Shown here: one piece after another, positions 48,183-58,261 of the stretch
Numbering within the stretch: position 1 is the stretch's first letter
Layout of the letters: the number at the start of each line of letters is the position of its first letter
Source of the DNA: Rhodococcus wratislaviensis
Lineage (GTDB): Bacteria > Actinomycetota > Actinomycetes > Mycobacteriales > Mycobacteriaceae
Direction: 5' to 3'
Length of the DNA stretch: 64,000 nt
Assembly: GCF_900455735.1 (NCBI RefSeq)
Contig: NZ_UAUI01000006.1
Coordinates: 62,001 to 126,000 of the forward strand
Notes under the pieces: model-generated
Databases searched by the model: none
The model's input: the letters and a program-made list of their open reading frames with translations, nothing else
Told to the model about the DNA's origin: nothing
Made by a program: the position numbers and the translations under genes

Positions 48183-49694
48183 TCAGCCGCAGGCCTCGAT
48201 GACCAGTTCCTTGACGCGGGCCGGGTCGGCCTGACCACGCGTGGCCTTCATCACGTCGCCGACGATCTTGCCCGCCGCCGCGACCTTGCCGCCGCGAATC
48301 TTCTCGGCGATGTCGGGGTTCGCGGCCAGAGCCTCGTCGACGGCCGCCTTCAGCTTCGTGTCGTCGCGTTCGACGACCAGCTCGGGGTGGTTCGCGACGA
48401 CCTGCTCGGGGTCGCCCTCACCCTCGAGGACGTGGTCGACCACCTGGCGGGCCACCTTGTTGTTGAGCTTCCCGCTGTCGATCAGCGCGACCACCTGCGC
48501 GACCTGGGCCGGCGTGATCGGCAGTTCGGCGAGTTCCACCCCGCGGGTGTTCGCCTGCTGCGCCAGGTACGACACCCACCAGGACCGCGCGGCCTCCGGG
48601 GACGCACCGGCCTCGACGGTGGCGATGACGAGGTCGAGGGCGCCCGCATTGACGAGGTCGCGCATGACCTCGTCGGAGACACCCCAGTCGGCCTGGATCC
48701 GGGCACGGCGGACCCACGGCAGCTCCGGCAGGGTGCCACGCAGTTCCTCGATCCATTCCGCGCTGGGCGCGACCGGCTCGAGGTCGGGCTCCGGGAAGTA
48801 GCGGTAGTCCTCGGCGGTCTCCTTGCGGCGGCCCGGCGACGTGGTCCCGTCGGCCTCCTGGAAGTGCCGGGTCTCCTGGATCACCTCACCGCCGGCCTCC
48901 AGCACAGCGGCCTGCCGGCGCATCTCGTACCGCACCGCCACCTCGACGCTCTTGAGGGAGTTGACGTTCTTCGTCTCGGTGCGGGTCCCGAGTTCGGTCG
49001 CCCCGATCGGCATCAGAGATGCGTTGGCATCGCAGCGCATCGAACCCTGGTCCATGCGGACGTCGGAGACGTTCAGCGACTTCAGCAGGTCGCGCAGCGC
49101 GGTGACGTACGCGCGGGCCACCTCGGGGGCGCGGGCACCGGCGCCGCTGATGGTCTTGGTGACGATCTCGACCAGCGGGACCCCGGCGCGGTTGTAGTCG
49201 AGCAGCGAATGGCTGGCACCGTGGATACGCCCGGTCGCGCCGCCGACGTGCAGCGACTTTCCGGTGTCCTCTTCCATGTGCGCGCGCTCGATCTCCACGC
49301 GCCACGTGGTGCCGTCGTCGAGGACGACGTCGAGGTAACCGTCGGTGGCGATCGGCTCGTCGTACTGGGAGATCTGGTAGTTCTTCGGCTGATCCGGGTA
49401 GAAGTAGTTCTTCCGCGCGAACCGGCCCCACGGTGTGATGGAACAGTTCAGTGCGAGCCCGATCCGGATCGCGGACTCGACCGCCGCCTCGTTCACGACG
49501 GGCAACGACCCGGGCAGACCGAGGCACACCGGGCACACCTGCGTGTTCGGCTCGGCACCGAACTCGGTGGGGCACGGGCAGAACATCTTCGTTTCGGTGC
49601 CGAGCTCTACGTGCACCTCCATGCCGAGAACAGGCTCGTACTTGGCGAGCACTTCGTCGTAGTCGAGGAGGTCCGGAGCGTCGACAGCAGTCAT
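48183..49694 (-). CDS. gatB: Asp/Glu-tRNA(Asn/Gln) amidotransferase subunit B
   Basis: 503 aa. Binds mischarged Glu-tRNA-Gln (or Asp-tRNA-Asn) and activates the acyl group with [26 protein letters not shown] and [16 protein letters not shown] carry the zinc cysteines; [18 protein letters not shown] is the catalytic-cradle signature; the C-terminal YqeY-like domain is complete. TAAACT 7 nt before the ATG suggests a leaderless transcript. Separated from gatCA by pfkA and a four-gene insert. Confidence 0.96.
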   Translation of the reverse strand: MTAVDAPDLLDYDEVLAKYEPVLGMEVHVELGTETKMFCPCPTEFGAEPNTQVCPVCLGLPGSLPVVNEAAVESAIRIGLALNCSITPWGRFARKNYFYPDQPKNYQISQYDEPIATDGYLDVVLDDGTTWRVEIERAHMEEDTGKSLHVGGATGRIHGASHSLLDYNRAGVPLVEIVTKTISGAGARAPEVARAYVTALRDLLKSLNVSDVRMDQGSMRCDANASLMPIGATELGTRTETKNVNSLKSVEVAVRYEMRRQAAVLEAGGEVIQETRHFQEADGTTSPGRRKETAEDYRYFPEPDLEPVAPSAEWIEELRGTLPELPWVRRARIQADWGVSDEVMRDLVNAGALDLVIATVEAGASPEAARSWWVSYLAQQANTRGVELAELPITPAQVAQVVALIDSGKLNNKVARQVVDHVLEGEGDPEQVVANHPELVVERDDTKLKAAVDEALAANPDIAEKIRGGKVAAAGKIVGDVMKATRGQADPARVKELVIEACG

Positions 49695-49701
49695 GCCACA
49701 G

Positions 49702-49707
49702 AGTTTA
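49702..49707 (-). promoter_or_regulatory. Putative -10 box of the leaderless gatB gene
   Basis: TAAACT ends 7 nt before the ATG at 49694; no purine-rich ribosome site. Confidence 0.45.
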
Positions 49708-49736
49708 TGCGTCCGGGCGTTCACCGAAAAACGCGG

Positions 49737-50768
49737 TCAGCCGAAAAATGCGGCCGCCTCCTCGTACCGCTCCCGCGGCACCGTCTTGAGGCGCCGGGTC
49801 GCCTCCTCGAGCGGCACGAGGTCGATCGACGTGCCGTGCAGGGCCACCATGTTGCCGAAGTCGCCGCGGTGGACCGCGTCGGTGGCGTGCACCCCGAAGC
49901 GGGTGGCGAGCACCCGGTCGTACGGCGTCGGGGTTCCACCCCGCTGCACGTGCCCGAGCACCGTCGTCCGCACCTCCTTGCCGATGCGGCGGACGATCTC
50001 GTCGCCGAGCTGCTGCGCGACGCCGGTGAATCGTTTGTGACCGAACTCGTCGATGCCGCCTTCGCGCAGACTCATCGACTCCGGGGTCGGAGTGGCCCCC
50101 TCGGCGACGACGCAGATGAAATGCGAATCGCCGCGCTGGAATCGCTTCTTCACGAGGGAGCAGACTTCGCCGACGTCGAACGGGACCTCGGGAACGAGAG
50201 TGAGATGCGCACCGGTCGCGAGCCCGGAGTGCAGCGCGATCCAGCCCGCATGCCGTCCCATCACCTCGACGAGCATCACCCGCTGGTGGGATTCGGCGGT
50301 GGTGTGGAGGCGGTCGATCGCGTCGGTCGCGATGGACAGCGCGGTGTCGAAACCGAACGTCACGTCGGTGCAGTCGATGTCGTTGTCGATCGTCTTCGGA
50401 ACCCCGATCACGGGCACCCCACTCTCGGCGAGCCAGCTGGCGGCCGTGAGCGTTCCCTCCCCGCCGATCGGGATGAGCGCGTCGATCCCGTTGTCGTCGA
50501 GCGTCTGGCGGATCTGGTCGAGACCGGCCTTCAATTTGTCGGGGTTGACCCGCGCGGTGCCGAGGATGGTGCCGCCGCGGGTGAGAATTCGGTCGATCCG
50601 GTCGTCGTTGGACAGCACGACCTTGCGATCCTCGAGCAGGCCGCGCCAGCCGTCACGGAATCCCACCACCGAGCTGCCGTATCGGCCGGCGGCAGTCCGA
50701 ACCACCGCCCTGATCACCGCATTCAATCCGGGGCAGTCGCCGCCTCCGGTGAGCATTCCGATCCGCAT
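49737..50768 (-). CDS. pfkA: 6-phosphofructokinase
   Basis: 343 aa. [18 protein letters not shown] binds nucleotide; GGEGTLTAA has Gly at the position that favours ATP, while PKTIDNDID has Lys where E. coli ATP-PFK has Gly. [13 protein letters not shown] is the substrate-binding block. This Gly/Lys combination is seen in actinobacterial ATP-dependent PfkA. GAGGGG precedes the ATG. Neighbour order gatB-pfkA is conserved in mycobacteria. Confidence 0.95.
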   Translation of the reverse strand: MRIGMLTGGGDCPGLNAVIRAVVRTAAGRYGSSVVGFRDGWRGLLEDRKVVLSNDDRIDRILTRGGTILGTARVNPDKLKAGLDQIRQTLDDNGIDALIPIGGEGTLTAASWLAESGVPVIGVPKTIDNDIDCTDVTFGFDTALSIATDAIDRLHTTAESHQRVMLVEVMGRHAGWIALHSGLATGAHLTLVPEVPFDVGEVCSLVKKRFQRGDSHFICVVAEGATPTPESMSLREGGIDEFGHKRFTGVAQQLGDEIVRRIGKEVRTTVLGHVQRGGTPTPYDRVLATRFGVHATDAVHRGDFGNMVALHGTSIDLVPLEEATRRLKTVPRERYEEAAAFFG

Positions 50769-50864
50769 CCAAGCACCCCTCGTCGTCTCGTGTGGTGATG
50801 GTGGTTCTCTTTACACATCTTGCCGCTCGAACCGCGTTCGAGCACCTCGGACCGGCCGGTTCAC

Positions 50865-51527
50865 TCAGCCGGGTGTGACGAGACCGCTCTCGTACGCCAG
50901 GACCACTGCCTGTGCGCGGTCGCGCAGATCCAGCTTCGACAGCACTTTGCCGACGTGCGTCTTGACGGTCTGCTCGGCGACGAACAGGCGCTCCGCGATC
51001 TCGGTGTTGGACATGCCGCGGGCGATGAGTTCGAGCACCTCGCGTTCGCGGGGCGTCAGCGCCGACAGCGCTGCCGGTTTGCGGCGCGCCGTGCTGCGGC
51101 GGCTGGTCACGTCGGCGATGAGTCGCCGGGTGACGGTCGGCGCGAGAAGCGCCTCACCGTCCGCGACCACCCGCACCGCACGGATGAGTTCCTCCGCGGG
51201 CGCGTCCTTGAGCATGAAGCCGCTGGCCCCGATGCTCAGCGCCTCGTACACGTAGTCGTCGACGTCGAACGTGGTGAGCATGAGCACCCGCACCGGCGGA
51301 TCGAAACCGGCCGACAGGATGACGCGGGCCGCGTCGAGTCCGTTCATCTCCGGCATGCGGACGTCCATCAGGACCACGTCGGGCCGCAGACGCCGGACCT
51401 CGCTCACCGCCACCGCCCCGTCCGGAGCGTCACCGATGACACTGATGTCGGGCTGTGAGGCGAGCAGGGCTCCGAAGCCCTGCCGGACCATAGCCTGGTC
51501 GTCGGCGATGAATACGGTGATGGCCAC
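50865..51527 (-). CDS. NarL/LuxR-type response regulator
   Basis: 220 aa. Receiver domain with DD at 9-10, phospho-acceptor Asp55 in LMDVRMPEMNG, Thr in MLTTFD and Lys in GFMLKDAP; C-terminal LuxR helix-turn-helix (LTPREREVLELIARGMSNTEIAERLFVAEQTVKTHVGKVLSKL). GTG start 9 bp after the kinase stop, so the kinase and regulator form an operon. Likely binds the inverted repeat upstream of the kinase gene. Confidence 0.92.
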   Translation of the reverse strand: MAITVFIADDQAMVRQGFGALLASQPDISVIGDAPDGAVAVSEVRRLRPDVVLMDVRMPEMNGLDAARVILSAGFDPPVRVLMLTTFDVDDYVYEALSIGASGFMLKDAPAEELIRAVRVVADGEALLAPTVTRRLIADVTSRRSTARRKPAALSALTPREREVLELIARGMSNTEIAERLFVAEQTVKTHVGKVLSKLDLRDRAQAVVLAYESGLVTPG

Positions 51528-51536
51528 CCAGCCAGC

Positions 51537-52733
51537 CTAGGCGGAGGCAACCGGGAACTCGGCGTGGACCTCGAATCCGCCGTTGTCGTGCAGGTGGGTG
51601 GTGAGTACGCCCCCGACTGCCTGCGCACGCTCACGCATTCCGATGATGCCGTTGCCGCCGGTCGACTCGTGCCTGGTCAGGGCCGAGACGAGGCTCCGCC
51701 TCGGCGGGCCGTTCACGATCGACACCGACGCGATCGGCGACTCGTACGCGATCTTCACCTCGACCGCGGCGCCCGCCGCGTGGCGGGCCGTGTTGGCGAG
51801 GGATTCCTGCAGGATGCGGTACATCACGAGTCCGACCGACTCCGACACGAGCGTCGGGTCACCGTCGACGTGCCAGGCGACGGGAATGCCTGCCCTGCGG
51901 CTGCCCTCGAGCAGCTCGCTGATCTGCTGCACCCCGGGCTGGGGCGCGTGCTCTGCCAGCTGGCCGTCGCTGCGCAGCACTCCGAGCAGTCCGCGGACCT
52001 CGTTCAGCGCGGCGCGGCCGGCGGCCCCGATCGATTCGAACTCGGCCCGCGTCTCGTCCGACATGTCGGCGATGCGGTACGGCGCGCTCTGCGCCTGCAC
52101 CACGACCATCGACATGTGGTGCGCGACGACGTCGTGCAGGTCCCGGGCGATGCGCGCCTTCTCCTCCAGGATCGTCCGGCGAGTGCGCTCGAGCTCGCTC
52201 AGTTCCTCCTGCTGCGCGAGTTGCCGGCGGGAGAGCACCAGCCACCGGATCAGCAGGCCGAAGACGACGATCGCGGTCAGGCCCACCGCCCACCCGCGGC
52301 CGTTGGTGCCCGGGGTGTCGGCGAGGAACAGCAGGACGGTGGACATCCATGCCACGCCCACGACCGGAATCGCGGCCCGCATGCTGACGGCGGCCAGCAG
52401 GGCGAGCATCACCAGGATGTGGACCACCTGCCAGGGGTAGTCGTAGCCGTCCTGCAGTGCGAAGACGCGCGGAATCACCAGCGCCGAGACCGCGGAGACG
52501 GCCCAGGCCAGCGCCGGATTCGACCGGATGAGCAGGAACGGGAACGTCGCGAGCGCCGCCACGAACGGTTGAATGGGAGGACTGACCTGGTGGGTCAGCT
52601 GCAGGGTCGGCCACGCCACGGCGAACAGGATCGCCGTGACCACGACGATTGCCACGTTCAGCCACTGGCCTTCGGCGGCTCTCCGGATGCGCGTCTTCGT
52701 CTTCACACCGTCGACAGTAGAAACCGTGGTCAC
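51537..52733 (-). CDS. Sensor histidine kinase (HisKA_3 family)
   Basis: 398 aa. About five membrane helices in residues 25-165, then a dimerisation domain with EEKARIARDLHDVVAHHMSMVVVQAQ (phospho-His near 199) and a HATPase domain ending GNGIIGMRERAQAVGG. There is no large extracytoplasmic domain, so it is an intramembrane-type sensor, often responsive to envelope perturbation. GTG at 52733 has GAGGA upstream; the left arm of a large inverted repeat touches this ribosome site. Confidence 0.92.
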   Translation of the reverse strand: MTTVSTVDGVKTKTRIRRAAEGQWLNVAIVVVTAILFAVAWPTLQLTHQVSPPIQPFVAALATFPFLLIRSNPALAWAVSAVSALVIPRVFALQDGYDYPWQVVHILVMLALLAAVSMRAAIPVVGVAWMSTVLLFLADTPGTNGRGWAVGLTAIVVFGLLIRWLVLSRRQLAQQEELSELERTRRTILEEKARIARDLHDVVAHHMSMVVVQAQSAPYRIADMSDETRAEFESIGAAGRAALNEVRGLLGVLRSDGQLAEHAPQPGVQQISELLEGSRRAGIPVAWHVDGDPTLVSESVGLVMYRILQESLANTARHAAGAAVEVKIAYESPIASVSIVNGPPRRSLVSALTRHESTGGNGIIGMRERAQAVGGVLTTHLHDNGGFEVHAEFPVASA

Positions 52734-52741
52734 GCAGTGTC

Positions 52742-52783
52742 CTCATACCCCGGGCTCATGTCGGCGTAGCCCCGGAGTATGAG
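52742..52783. promoter_or_regulatory. Large inverted repeat at the kinase promoter
   Basis: CTCATACCCCGGGCT (52742-52756) and the complement of CTCATACTCCGGGGCT (52768-52783) face each other across 11 bp. A third CTCAT begins at 52755. CATACT in the right arm, read on the minus strand, could be the kinase -10. A response-regulator operator is the simplest reading. Confidence 0.6.
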
Positions 52784-52859
52784 ATCGGGGCCCCCTCGCA
52801 CCACGAGGCCAGGGATCGAACCGGACTCCGGGGTGATGTGGCCCCGCAACACGAATTCA

Positions 52860-52865
52860 TAACGT
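52860..52865 (+). promoter_or_regulatory. Putative -10 box of the leaderless phospholipase gene
   Basis: TAACGT, 7 nt, then ATG at 52873; identical hexamer and spacing to the lppZ-like gene. Confidence 0.5.
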
Positions 52866-52872
52866 TCTCGTC

Positions 52873-53514
52873 ATGCGAAAGACGGGGACACGGAGAACGA
52901 CTTGGGCCGCGGTGGCGTGCGCCGCAACCGCACTACTGACCACGACAGGATTCGCAGGCACCGGCGCCGCGAGCACGCCCCGGCACGAGAACGCCGCCGC
53001 CTCCGCCGCGGTGCACACCCTCACCGCACCGGCCGAAATCTCCGAGGACTCCATTCCCGCGGACTTCGCCGACGTGATGGGCTACACGCCGGTGCCGATC
53101 GACGGAATGCTCGCCAATCCCGGCGGGGACTGCTCGTCTCCCGTGCCGCTGCCCCTCGAGTTCGACACGTCGTGCAAGGCGCACGACCTCGGGTACGACC
53201 TTCTGCGGTACGCGTCCCGGTCCGGCGAGGACCTGGGTCCCTGGGCGCGGCAGAGCCTCGACACGCAGCTGGATCAGCGCATGCACGCGGCGTGCGACAC
53301 CCGCGCCGACGAGCAGGCACGGGCGCAGTGCTTCGTCATGGCAAACGTCGCGACCACCTTCGTCACCGGAAACAGCTGGCGCCAGGGCTATTCGGCACCG
53401 GTCACCGAATCCGGACTCCCGTATGCACTGGCAGGCGGTGTCGGTGTCGTGCTCCTCGCCGGCGCGGCCTGGTCGATCCGCCGCCGGCCGCATCCGGTCG
53501 GAGCCGTCGCATGA
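52873..53514 (+). CDS. Secreted phospholipase A2-like protein with C-terminal membrane anchor
   Basis: 213 aa. Signal peptide in the first 33 residues (RRTTWAAVACAATALLTTTGFAG). The prokaryotic PLA2 active-site motif is complete: C101-K-A-H104-D105-L-G-Y108-D109, with cysteines at 87, 101, 141 and 153 for two likely disulfides. It would hydrolyse the sn-2 acyl bond of phospholipids. Unlike the free secreted enzymes it ends in a hydrophobic helix (ALAGGVGVVLLAGAAWSI) and RRRP, so it is probably held at the membrane. Overlaps the next gene (ATGA). Confidence 0.82.
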   Translation: MRKTGTRRTTWAAVACAATALLTTTGFAGTGAASTPRHENAAASAAVHTLTAPAEISEDSIPADFADVMGYTPVPIDGMLANPGGDCSSPVPLPLEFDTSCKAHDLGYDLLRYASRSGEDLGPWARQSLDTQLDQRMHAACDTRADEQARAQCFVMANVATTFVTGNSWRQGYSAPVTESGLPYALAGGVGVVLLAGAAWSIRRRPHPVGAVA

Positions 53515-54962
53515 CCACCACCGCTCTGTCCGGTCCCGGACGGAGCACGGTGCACAGTCGCTCGCACACGAAGCCGAATGCCCTGCGCCGCACTCTGGTC
53601 ACGACGATCCCGGTCTCCGCCCTCCCCCGCGCCGCCTCCACGATCGTCGTCACCGCCGTCACACTCGCATCTCTCGCTCCCTCACTGCTCCCCCGGAGTG
53701 CGCTGACGCAGGCCCTGTTCACCGGCGTCCTCGCCGCGATCGGTTTCGGTTTCGTCGTCCTCGCCCGCCGCCTGCGGTACCTCGTCACCCGTTCGCGCAG
53801 CAACCACCCTCCGCGGGACTCGGTGCGTCTGCTGGTGCTGATCGGCGCCATGATCGTCGTGTCCTGGGCGATCGTGCTCGCCGACCACTGGCAGGATTCG
53901 CTGCGCGCCGCCATGGGCATGCCGGGCATCGGGCCGGACCACTGGATGCAGGCGATCATCGTGGCTGCTCTGACGTTCCTGCTGTTCGCCGGCATCGGCA
54001 GCGTCGTCGGCACGGTCGCCCGACGTCTCGGCTGGATCGGCAGCGCCACCACCGCCGTCGTTCTCGCGACCGCACTGCAACTGGTCGCCGGACCGGCGTT
54101 GTGGGGAATGATGTCGCGTTCCTACAGCGACTCCAACGCGCTCGTCGACGTGTCCCTGCACCGGCCGATGTCCGCCGAACTGTCCGGCAGCCCGGACTCC
54201 GCGATCAGCTGGGAGTCGCTCGGGCGCCAGGGACGACGGTTCGTGGCGGCGGGCGAGCAGTCGGCCGCCATCCGCACCTATGTGGGGATGGATTCGGCAC
54301 CGGACGTCGAATCGCGTGCGGCACTGGCAGTCTCGGAACTCGAGCGGGCCGGCGGATTCACCCGGTCCGCCATCGTCGTCACGGTGCCCACCGGCTCGGG
54401 GTGGATCGACGAGAACGCCGCCGAGGGATTCGAGGAACGCTTCGCCGACGACGTCGCCATCGTCGGCATGCAGTACTCGTACCTGCCGAGCTGGATCACG
54501 TTCGTGTTCGGGCGTTCCGCCGCAGACGAATCGGCGGCCGCGTTGTTCGATGCCGTCGCCGAGCGGATCGCCGACCTCCCCGACCTCCTGCGCCCGGCGC
54601 TGTACGTCTACGGTCAGAGCCTCGGATCCGTCGGCGGCAGTGCAATTTTCACCGACGCCGACCCACTGCGCGAGCGAGTCTGCGGCGCACTGTGGGCCGG
54701 CCCGCCCGCCGGCTCGGTTCTGACGGACGGGGCGACGATGTTGGCGAACACATCCGACCCGGTAGTGTGGTGGTCCCCCGACCTGGTCCTGCACCGACCC
54801 GACCTCTCGCTCGCAGTACGCGATGCGCCGGTACCCCAATGGATTCCGGGCATCACGTTCCTGCAGACGAGTGTCGACCTGGTGTCCGCGCTGAACTTCG
54901 CAGCCGGCCACGGACACCGCTACGGCAGTGAGCAGGGCACCGCCCTGCCCGACTGCTCCTAG
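53511..54962 (+). CDS. Membrane alpha/beta-hydrolase family protein
   Basis: 483 aa. Four membrane helices in the first 210 residues, then an alpha/beta-hydrolase domain of the actinobacterial DUF2319-like type (PF10081-like). [12 protein letters not shown] holds the nucleophile elbow with Ser370; later Asp and His ([10 protein letters not shown]) can complete a triad. Probably an esterase or lipase acting outside the membrane. The start overlaps the phospholipase stop; its last 4 bp overlap the gatA stop convergently. Confidence 0.82.
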   Translation: MTTTALSGPGRSTVHSRSHTKPNALRRTLVTTIPVSALPRAASTIVVTAVTLASLAPSLLPRSALTQALFTGVLAAIGFGFVVLARRLRYLVTRSRSNHPPRDSVRLLVLIGAMIVVSWAIVLADHWQDSLRAAMGMPGIGPDHWMQAIIVAALTFLLFAGIGSVVGTVARRLGWIGSATTAVVLATALQLVAGPALWGMMSRSYSDSNALVDVSLHRPMSAELSGSPDSAISWESLGRQGRRFVAAGEQSAAIRTYVGMDSAPDVESRAALAVSELERAGGFTRSAIVVTVPTGSGWIDENAAEGFEERFADDVAIVGMQYSYLPSWITFVFGRSAADESAAALFDAVAERIADLPDLLRPALYVYGQSLGSVGGSAIFTDADPLRERVCGALWAGPPAGSVLTDGATMLANTSDPVVWWSPDLVLHRPDLSLAVRDAPVPQWIPGITFLQTSVDLVSALNFAAGHGHRYGSEQGTALPDCS

Positions 54963-56440
54963 TTCGGCGAGCCGATCGGACCGCGTGCGGCCTCGTAGGC
55001 GGCACCGACGCGGTACAGCCGCTCGTCGGCCAGCGCGGGTGCCATGATCTGCAGCCCCACCGGCAGTCCGTCGTCCGCGGACAGTCCCGACGGAACCGAC
55101 ATCGCGCAGTGCCCCGCCAGGTTGGTGGGCAGCGTGCACAGGTCCGAGAGGTACATCGCGAGCGGGTCGCCGACCTTCTCGCCCAGCTTCCACGGGGTGA
55201 ACGGGCTGGTGGGCGACACCAGGACGTCCACCTTCTCGTACGCCTTCTCGAAGTCCCTGGCGATGAGCGTCCGCACCTTGAGCGCCTGACCGTAGTAGGC
55301 GTCGTAGTAGCCGGACGACAGCGCGTAGGTACCGATCATGATGCGGCGCTTGACCTCCGGGCCGAAACCGGCGGCGCGCGTCGCGGCCATCACCTGGTCG
55401 GCGCTCATGTCACCCTCGTCGATGCGCAGGCCGTACCGCATCGCGTCGAAGCGTGCGAGGTTCGACGACACCTCGCTCGGCAGGATCAAGTAGTACGACG
55501 CGAGCGCGTACTCGAAGTTGGGGCACGACACCTCGACGACCTCGGCACCGAGTTCCGTGAGTTGCGCGACGGCGGCATCGAAAGACGAGATGACCCCGGG
55601 CTGGTAGCTGTCGGAGTGCAGTTCCTTGACCACACCCACCTTCACGCCCTTCAGGTTGCCACCGGCACCCTCACGCGCAGCCGCCACCACGGGACGCACG
55701 GGCGCGTCGATCGACGTGGAGTCGCGCGGGTCGTGCCCGGCGATGACCTCGTGCAGCAGCGCCGTGTCGAGGACCGTGCGGCCGCAGGGACCACCCTGGT
55801 CGAGCGAGGACGCGCAGGCCACGAGGCCGAAACGGGAGACCGTGCCGTACGTCGGCTTGGTGCCGACCGTCGCCGTGACGGCGGCGGGCTGACGGATCGA
55901 GCCGCCGGTGTCGGTGCCGATCGCGAGCGGGGCCTGCCGGGACGCGAGGGCCGCGGCACTGCCGCCGCCCGAACCGCCCGGAATGCGCGTGGTGTCCCAC
56001 GGGTTGCGGGTGGGGCCGTAGGCGGAGTTCTCGGTGGACGAACCCATCGCGAACTCGTCGAGGTTGGTCTTTCCCAGGATCGGGATGCCGGCCTCGCGCA
56101 GTTTCTTCGTGAGCGTCGCGTCGTACGGTGCGATCCAACCTTCGAGGATCTTCGACGCGCACGTGGTGGGCATGTCGGTGGTGGTGAAGATGTCCTTGAG
56201 CGCCAACGGAACTCCCGCGAGCGGGGAGGCGGGTGCATTGCCTGCGGCGAGGCTGCTGTCCACTTCCTTCGCCGACACGAGGGCCTGCTCGCCTGCCACG
56301 TGCAGGAAGGCGTTCAGGTCACCGTCGACCGCGGCGATGCGGTCGAGATGCGCCTGGGTGACCTCGACGGACGACACCTCACGGCTGTGGATCTTCGACG
56401 CGAGATCTGCGGCGTCGAGAGTGGTCAGTTCGGCGCTCAT
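54959..56440 (-). CDS. gatA: Asp/Glu-tRNA(Asn/Gln) amidotransferase subunit A
   Basis: 493 aa amidase-signature enzyme that releases ammonia from Gln for GatB. The triad is visible: Lys in [12 protein letters not shown], cis-Ser and nucleophile in [15 protein letters not shown] and [12 protein letters not shown]. Signature [15 protein letters not shown] is intact. Start overlaps the gatC stop (ATGA). Confidence 0.97.
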   Translation of the reverse strand: MSAELTTLDAADLASKIHSREVSSVEVTQAHLDRIAAVDGDLNAFLHVAGEQALVSAKEVDSSLAAGNAPASPLAGVPLALKDIFTTTDMPTTCASKILEGWIAPYDATLTKKLREAGIPILGKTNLDEFAMGSSTENSAYGPTRNPWDTTRIPGGSGGGSAAALASRQAPLAIGTDTGGSIRQPAAVTATVGTKPTYGTVSRFGLVACASSLDQGGPCGRTVLDTALLHEVIAGHDPRDSTSIDAPVRPVVAAAREGAGGNLKGVKVGVVKELHSDSYQPGVISSFDAAVAQLTELGAEVVEVSCPNFEYALASYYLILPSEVSSNLARFDAMRYGLRIDEGDMSADQVMAATRAAGFGPEVKRRIMIGTYALSSGYYDAYYGQALKVRTLIARDFEKAYEKVDVLVSPTSPFTPWKLGEKVGDPLAMYLSDLCTLPTNLAGHCAMSVPSGLSADDGLPVGLQIMAPALADERLYRVGAAYEAARGPIGSPN

Positions 56441-56736
56441 TCGCCCTCTCCAAGGATCTGCGGGACAGCGAAGCGACCCTGCTCGACAGCCGGTGCGCCG
56501 GACAGCGCCTGCTCGGGAGTCAAGCCGGGAACGATCACGTCGGGACGGGTCACGTTGGTGACCGCGTTCGGGTTCGCCATCGGCGGAACATCCTCGGCGG
56601 GCACCTCGGTGACCACCTTCACGTGGCTGAGAATCGAGTCCAGCTGACCGGCGAACTCGTCGAGCTCGGCATCGGTCAGGGCGAGTCGAGACAACCGCGC
56701 GAGGTGCGCGACCTCGTCACGGGAGATGGCAGGCAC
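56437..56736 (-). CDS. gatC: Asp/Glu-tRNA(Asn/Gln) amidotransferase subunit C
   Basis: 99 aa small subunit that wraps and stabilises Gat[34 protein letters not shown] is the family N-terminus. GTG at 56736 begins exactly at the conserved block; a GTG ten codons upstream is possible but adds non-conserved residues. Confidence 0.95.
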   Translation of the reverse strand: MPAISRDEVAHLARLSRLALTDAELDEFAGQLDSILSHVKVVTEVPAEDVPPMANPNAVTNVTRPDVIVPGLTPEQALSGAPAVEQGRFAVPQILGEGE

Positions 56737-56796
56737 CGCGGGGCCCCTTTCGGTTCGGACGTACACAAGTGGGTCCCAGCCTAGAGCGTGGCCCGA

Positions 56797-57354
56797 TCAG
56801 CCGTGCAGCCAGCGCCGCAACCTGCCCGTCAGGAACGGCAGAACCACGAAGACCATCACCGGAGTCGTGACCACCGACGCCACCACGGTGCGCGTCACCA
56901 CGTCCAGGGCCGAGAGCCGAGGAGTGACGAACAACGCGATGAGAAGTGAGATCGGGAAGAAACCGAGCCAGATGGTGACCGCCTGCTTCCACCGCGGCGG
57001 TGGCGGCGTGACCCGAACGGCGTGCGTGAGCGTCGACTGCGGTTCGAACCAGCCCTCCACCCCGGTCAGCCGGTGCGTGACCGTGTCCTGCGCGAGACCG
57101 GTTCCCCTGCCCACCCACACCTTCCTGGCGGGCGACGTCGTCCACGCGTCGAGAGTGTCCTCGTCCGCGAACCGGTACACCACGTGGTACTGCTCGGGGT
57201 CGGTCGCCGCGCGCAGCCATCCCCCGCCGAGGAACCCCGGGAACGTGCCCGCCATTGCCATCCCGGCGTCCGTCCAGCGCAGGAATTCCTGTTCCCGGCC
57301 CGCCGCCACCCGCCGCGAGACGGACGTCGTCACTCCCGTTGCCGTGATGTTCAT
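56797..57354 (-). CDS. Antibiotic biosynthesis monooxygenase (ABM)-domain membrane protein
   Basis: 185 aa. Residues 8-110 resemble the ABM dimeric alpha/beta-barrel fold (VTTSVSRRVAAGREQEFLRWTD, YHVVYRFADEDTLDAWTTS); residues 125-180 contain two membrane helices (AVTIWLGFFPISLLIALFV, VVASVVTTPVMVFVVLPFL). This combination is known for a subgroup of unknown function. The ATG at 57354 is the first at the domain boundary. The 204-bp gap to the divergent ACT gene shows no clear motif except a possible TATCTC box near 57535. Confidence 0.75.
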   Translation of the reverse strand: MNITATGVTTSVSRRVAAGREQEFLRWTDAGMAMAGTFPGFLGGGWLRAATDPEQYHVVYRFADEDTLDAWTTSPARKVWVGRGTGLAQDTVTHRLTGVEGWFEPQSTLTHAVRVTPPPPRWKQAVTIWLGFFPISLLIALFVTPRLSALDVVTRTVVASVVTTPVMVFVVLPFLTGRLRRWLHG

Positions 57355-57558
57355 GCACCCATGTTTGGGCTGTCGTGTTTCGCGGACGAGGCGAATCCGT
57401 ATCGGCAGTGTCACGAATCGAGCGCGACCTGCACGTCCCCGTCCCGTCCCCGGCGAAGCCGCAGGGGGGACCGCATACTCGGGAACGAAAGTGCAAGGAT
57501 GGTGAGCGACGGGGGTCGCAGGTACTCCCGCGTCTATCTCGTGGTGAAAGGGACGCAC

Positions 57559-58209
57559 GTGTCGTATCTGCTTCGCGTCCAGCTCCCCGACCGTCCCGGT
57601 AGCCTCGGCTCTCTCGCCGTCGCCCTGGGCTCGGTGGGTGCTGACATTCTGTCGCTCGACGTGGTGGAACGGGGTGCCGGATTCGCCATCGACGACCTCG
57701 TGGTCGATGTCGAGCCGGGATCGCTCCCCGACACCCTCATCACGGCCGCCGAGAACCTGCCCGGCGTCACCGTCGACTCCATCCGGCCGTACGCCGGAAT
57801 CCTCGACACCCACCGCGAGCTCGAGCTCATCGACCAGGTCGCCACCGCGGCGGACGATCGACTGCAGGTCCTCGTCGACGGGGCGCCGCGCGTGCTCCGG
57901 GTCGGCTGGTCCGTGGTCGCCGACCTCGGCCCGCACGGCGCATACCGTGTGGTCGGCAGCTCGGGAGCTCCCGAGACCCATGCCACCGAGATCCCGTGGA
58001 TGCCGCTGGAGAAGCCCACCGCGCTCGACGGCGAGGGTGACTGGGTGCCGCAGGTGTGGCGCGACATGAACACCACACTCGCGGCGGCTCCCCTCGGGAC
58101 GACCGGCCGTGTGCTGATGCTCGGCCGCCCCGGCGGCCCGGAATTCCGTCCGTCCGAGATCGCCCGGCTGGGTTACCTCGCCGGCATCATCGCGACGGTT
58201 CTGAGCTGA
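57559..58209 (+). CDS. ACT-domain protein
   Basis: 216 aa. N-terminal ACT domain (LLRVQLPDRPGSLGSLAVALGSVGADILSLDVVE), then a GAF-like C-terminal half without clear catalytic residues. ACT domains sense amino acids. The same gene stands between gatC and ligA in mycobacteria (Rv3013-type). GTG with AAAGGGA 6 nt upstream; longer readings upstream lack a ribosome site. Confidence 0.8.
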   Translation: MSYLLRVQLPDRPGSLGSLAVALGSVGADILSLDVVERGAGFAIDDLVVDVEPGSLPDTLITAAENLPGVTVDSIRPYAGILDTHRELELIDQVATAADDRLQVLVDGAPRVLRVGWSVVADLGPHGAYRVVGSSGAPETHATEIPWMPLEKPTALDGEGDWVPQVWRDMNTTLAAAPLGTTGRVLMLGRPGGPEFRPSEIARLGYLAGIIATVLS

Positions 58210-58261
58210 CCACCGCTGAGCTGACCACCGCGCCGGTCCGAGAGGTCCGGCGGTGGCCGCC

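Noticed and set aside
48087..50798. A 903-codon open frame on the plus strand across gatB and pfkA
   Set aside because: It spans two well-supported minus-strand genes and their intergenic gap and shows no family similarity; a shadow of high-GC coding.
50865..54962. Horizontally acquired island or phage remnant
   Set aside because: Codon usage and GC look like the neighbours and there is no integrase, tRNA junction or direct repeat at the borders; insertion relative to mycobacteria can equally be loss there.
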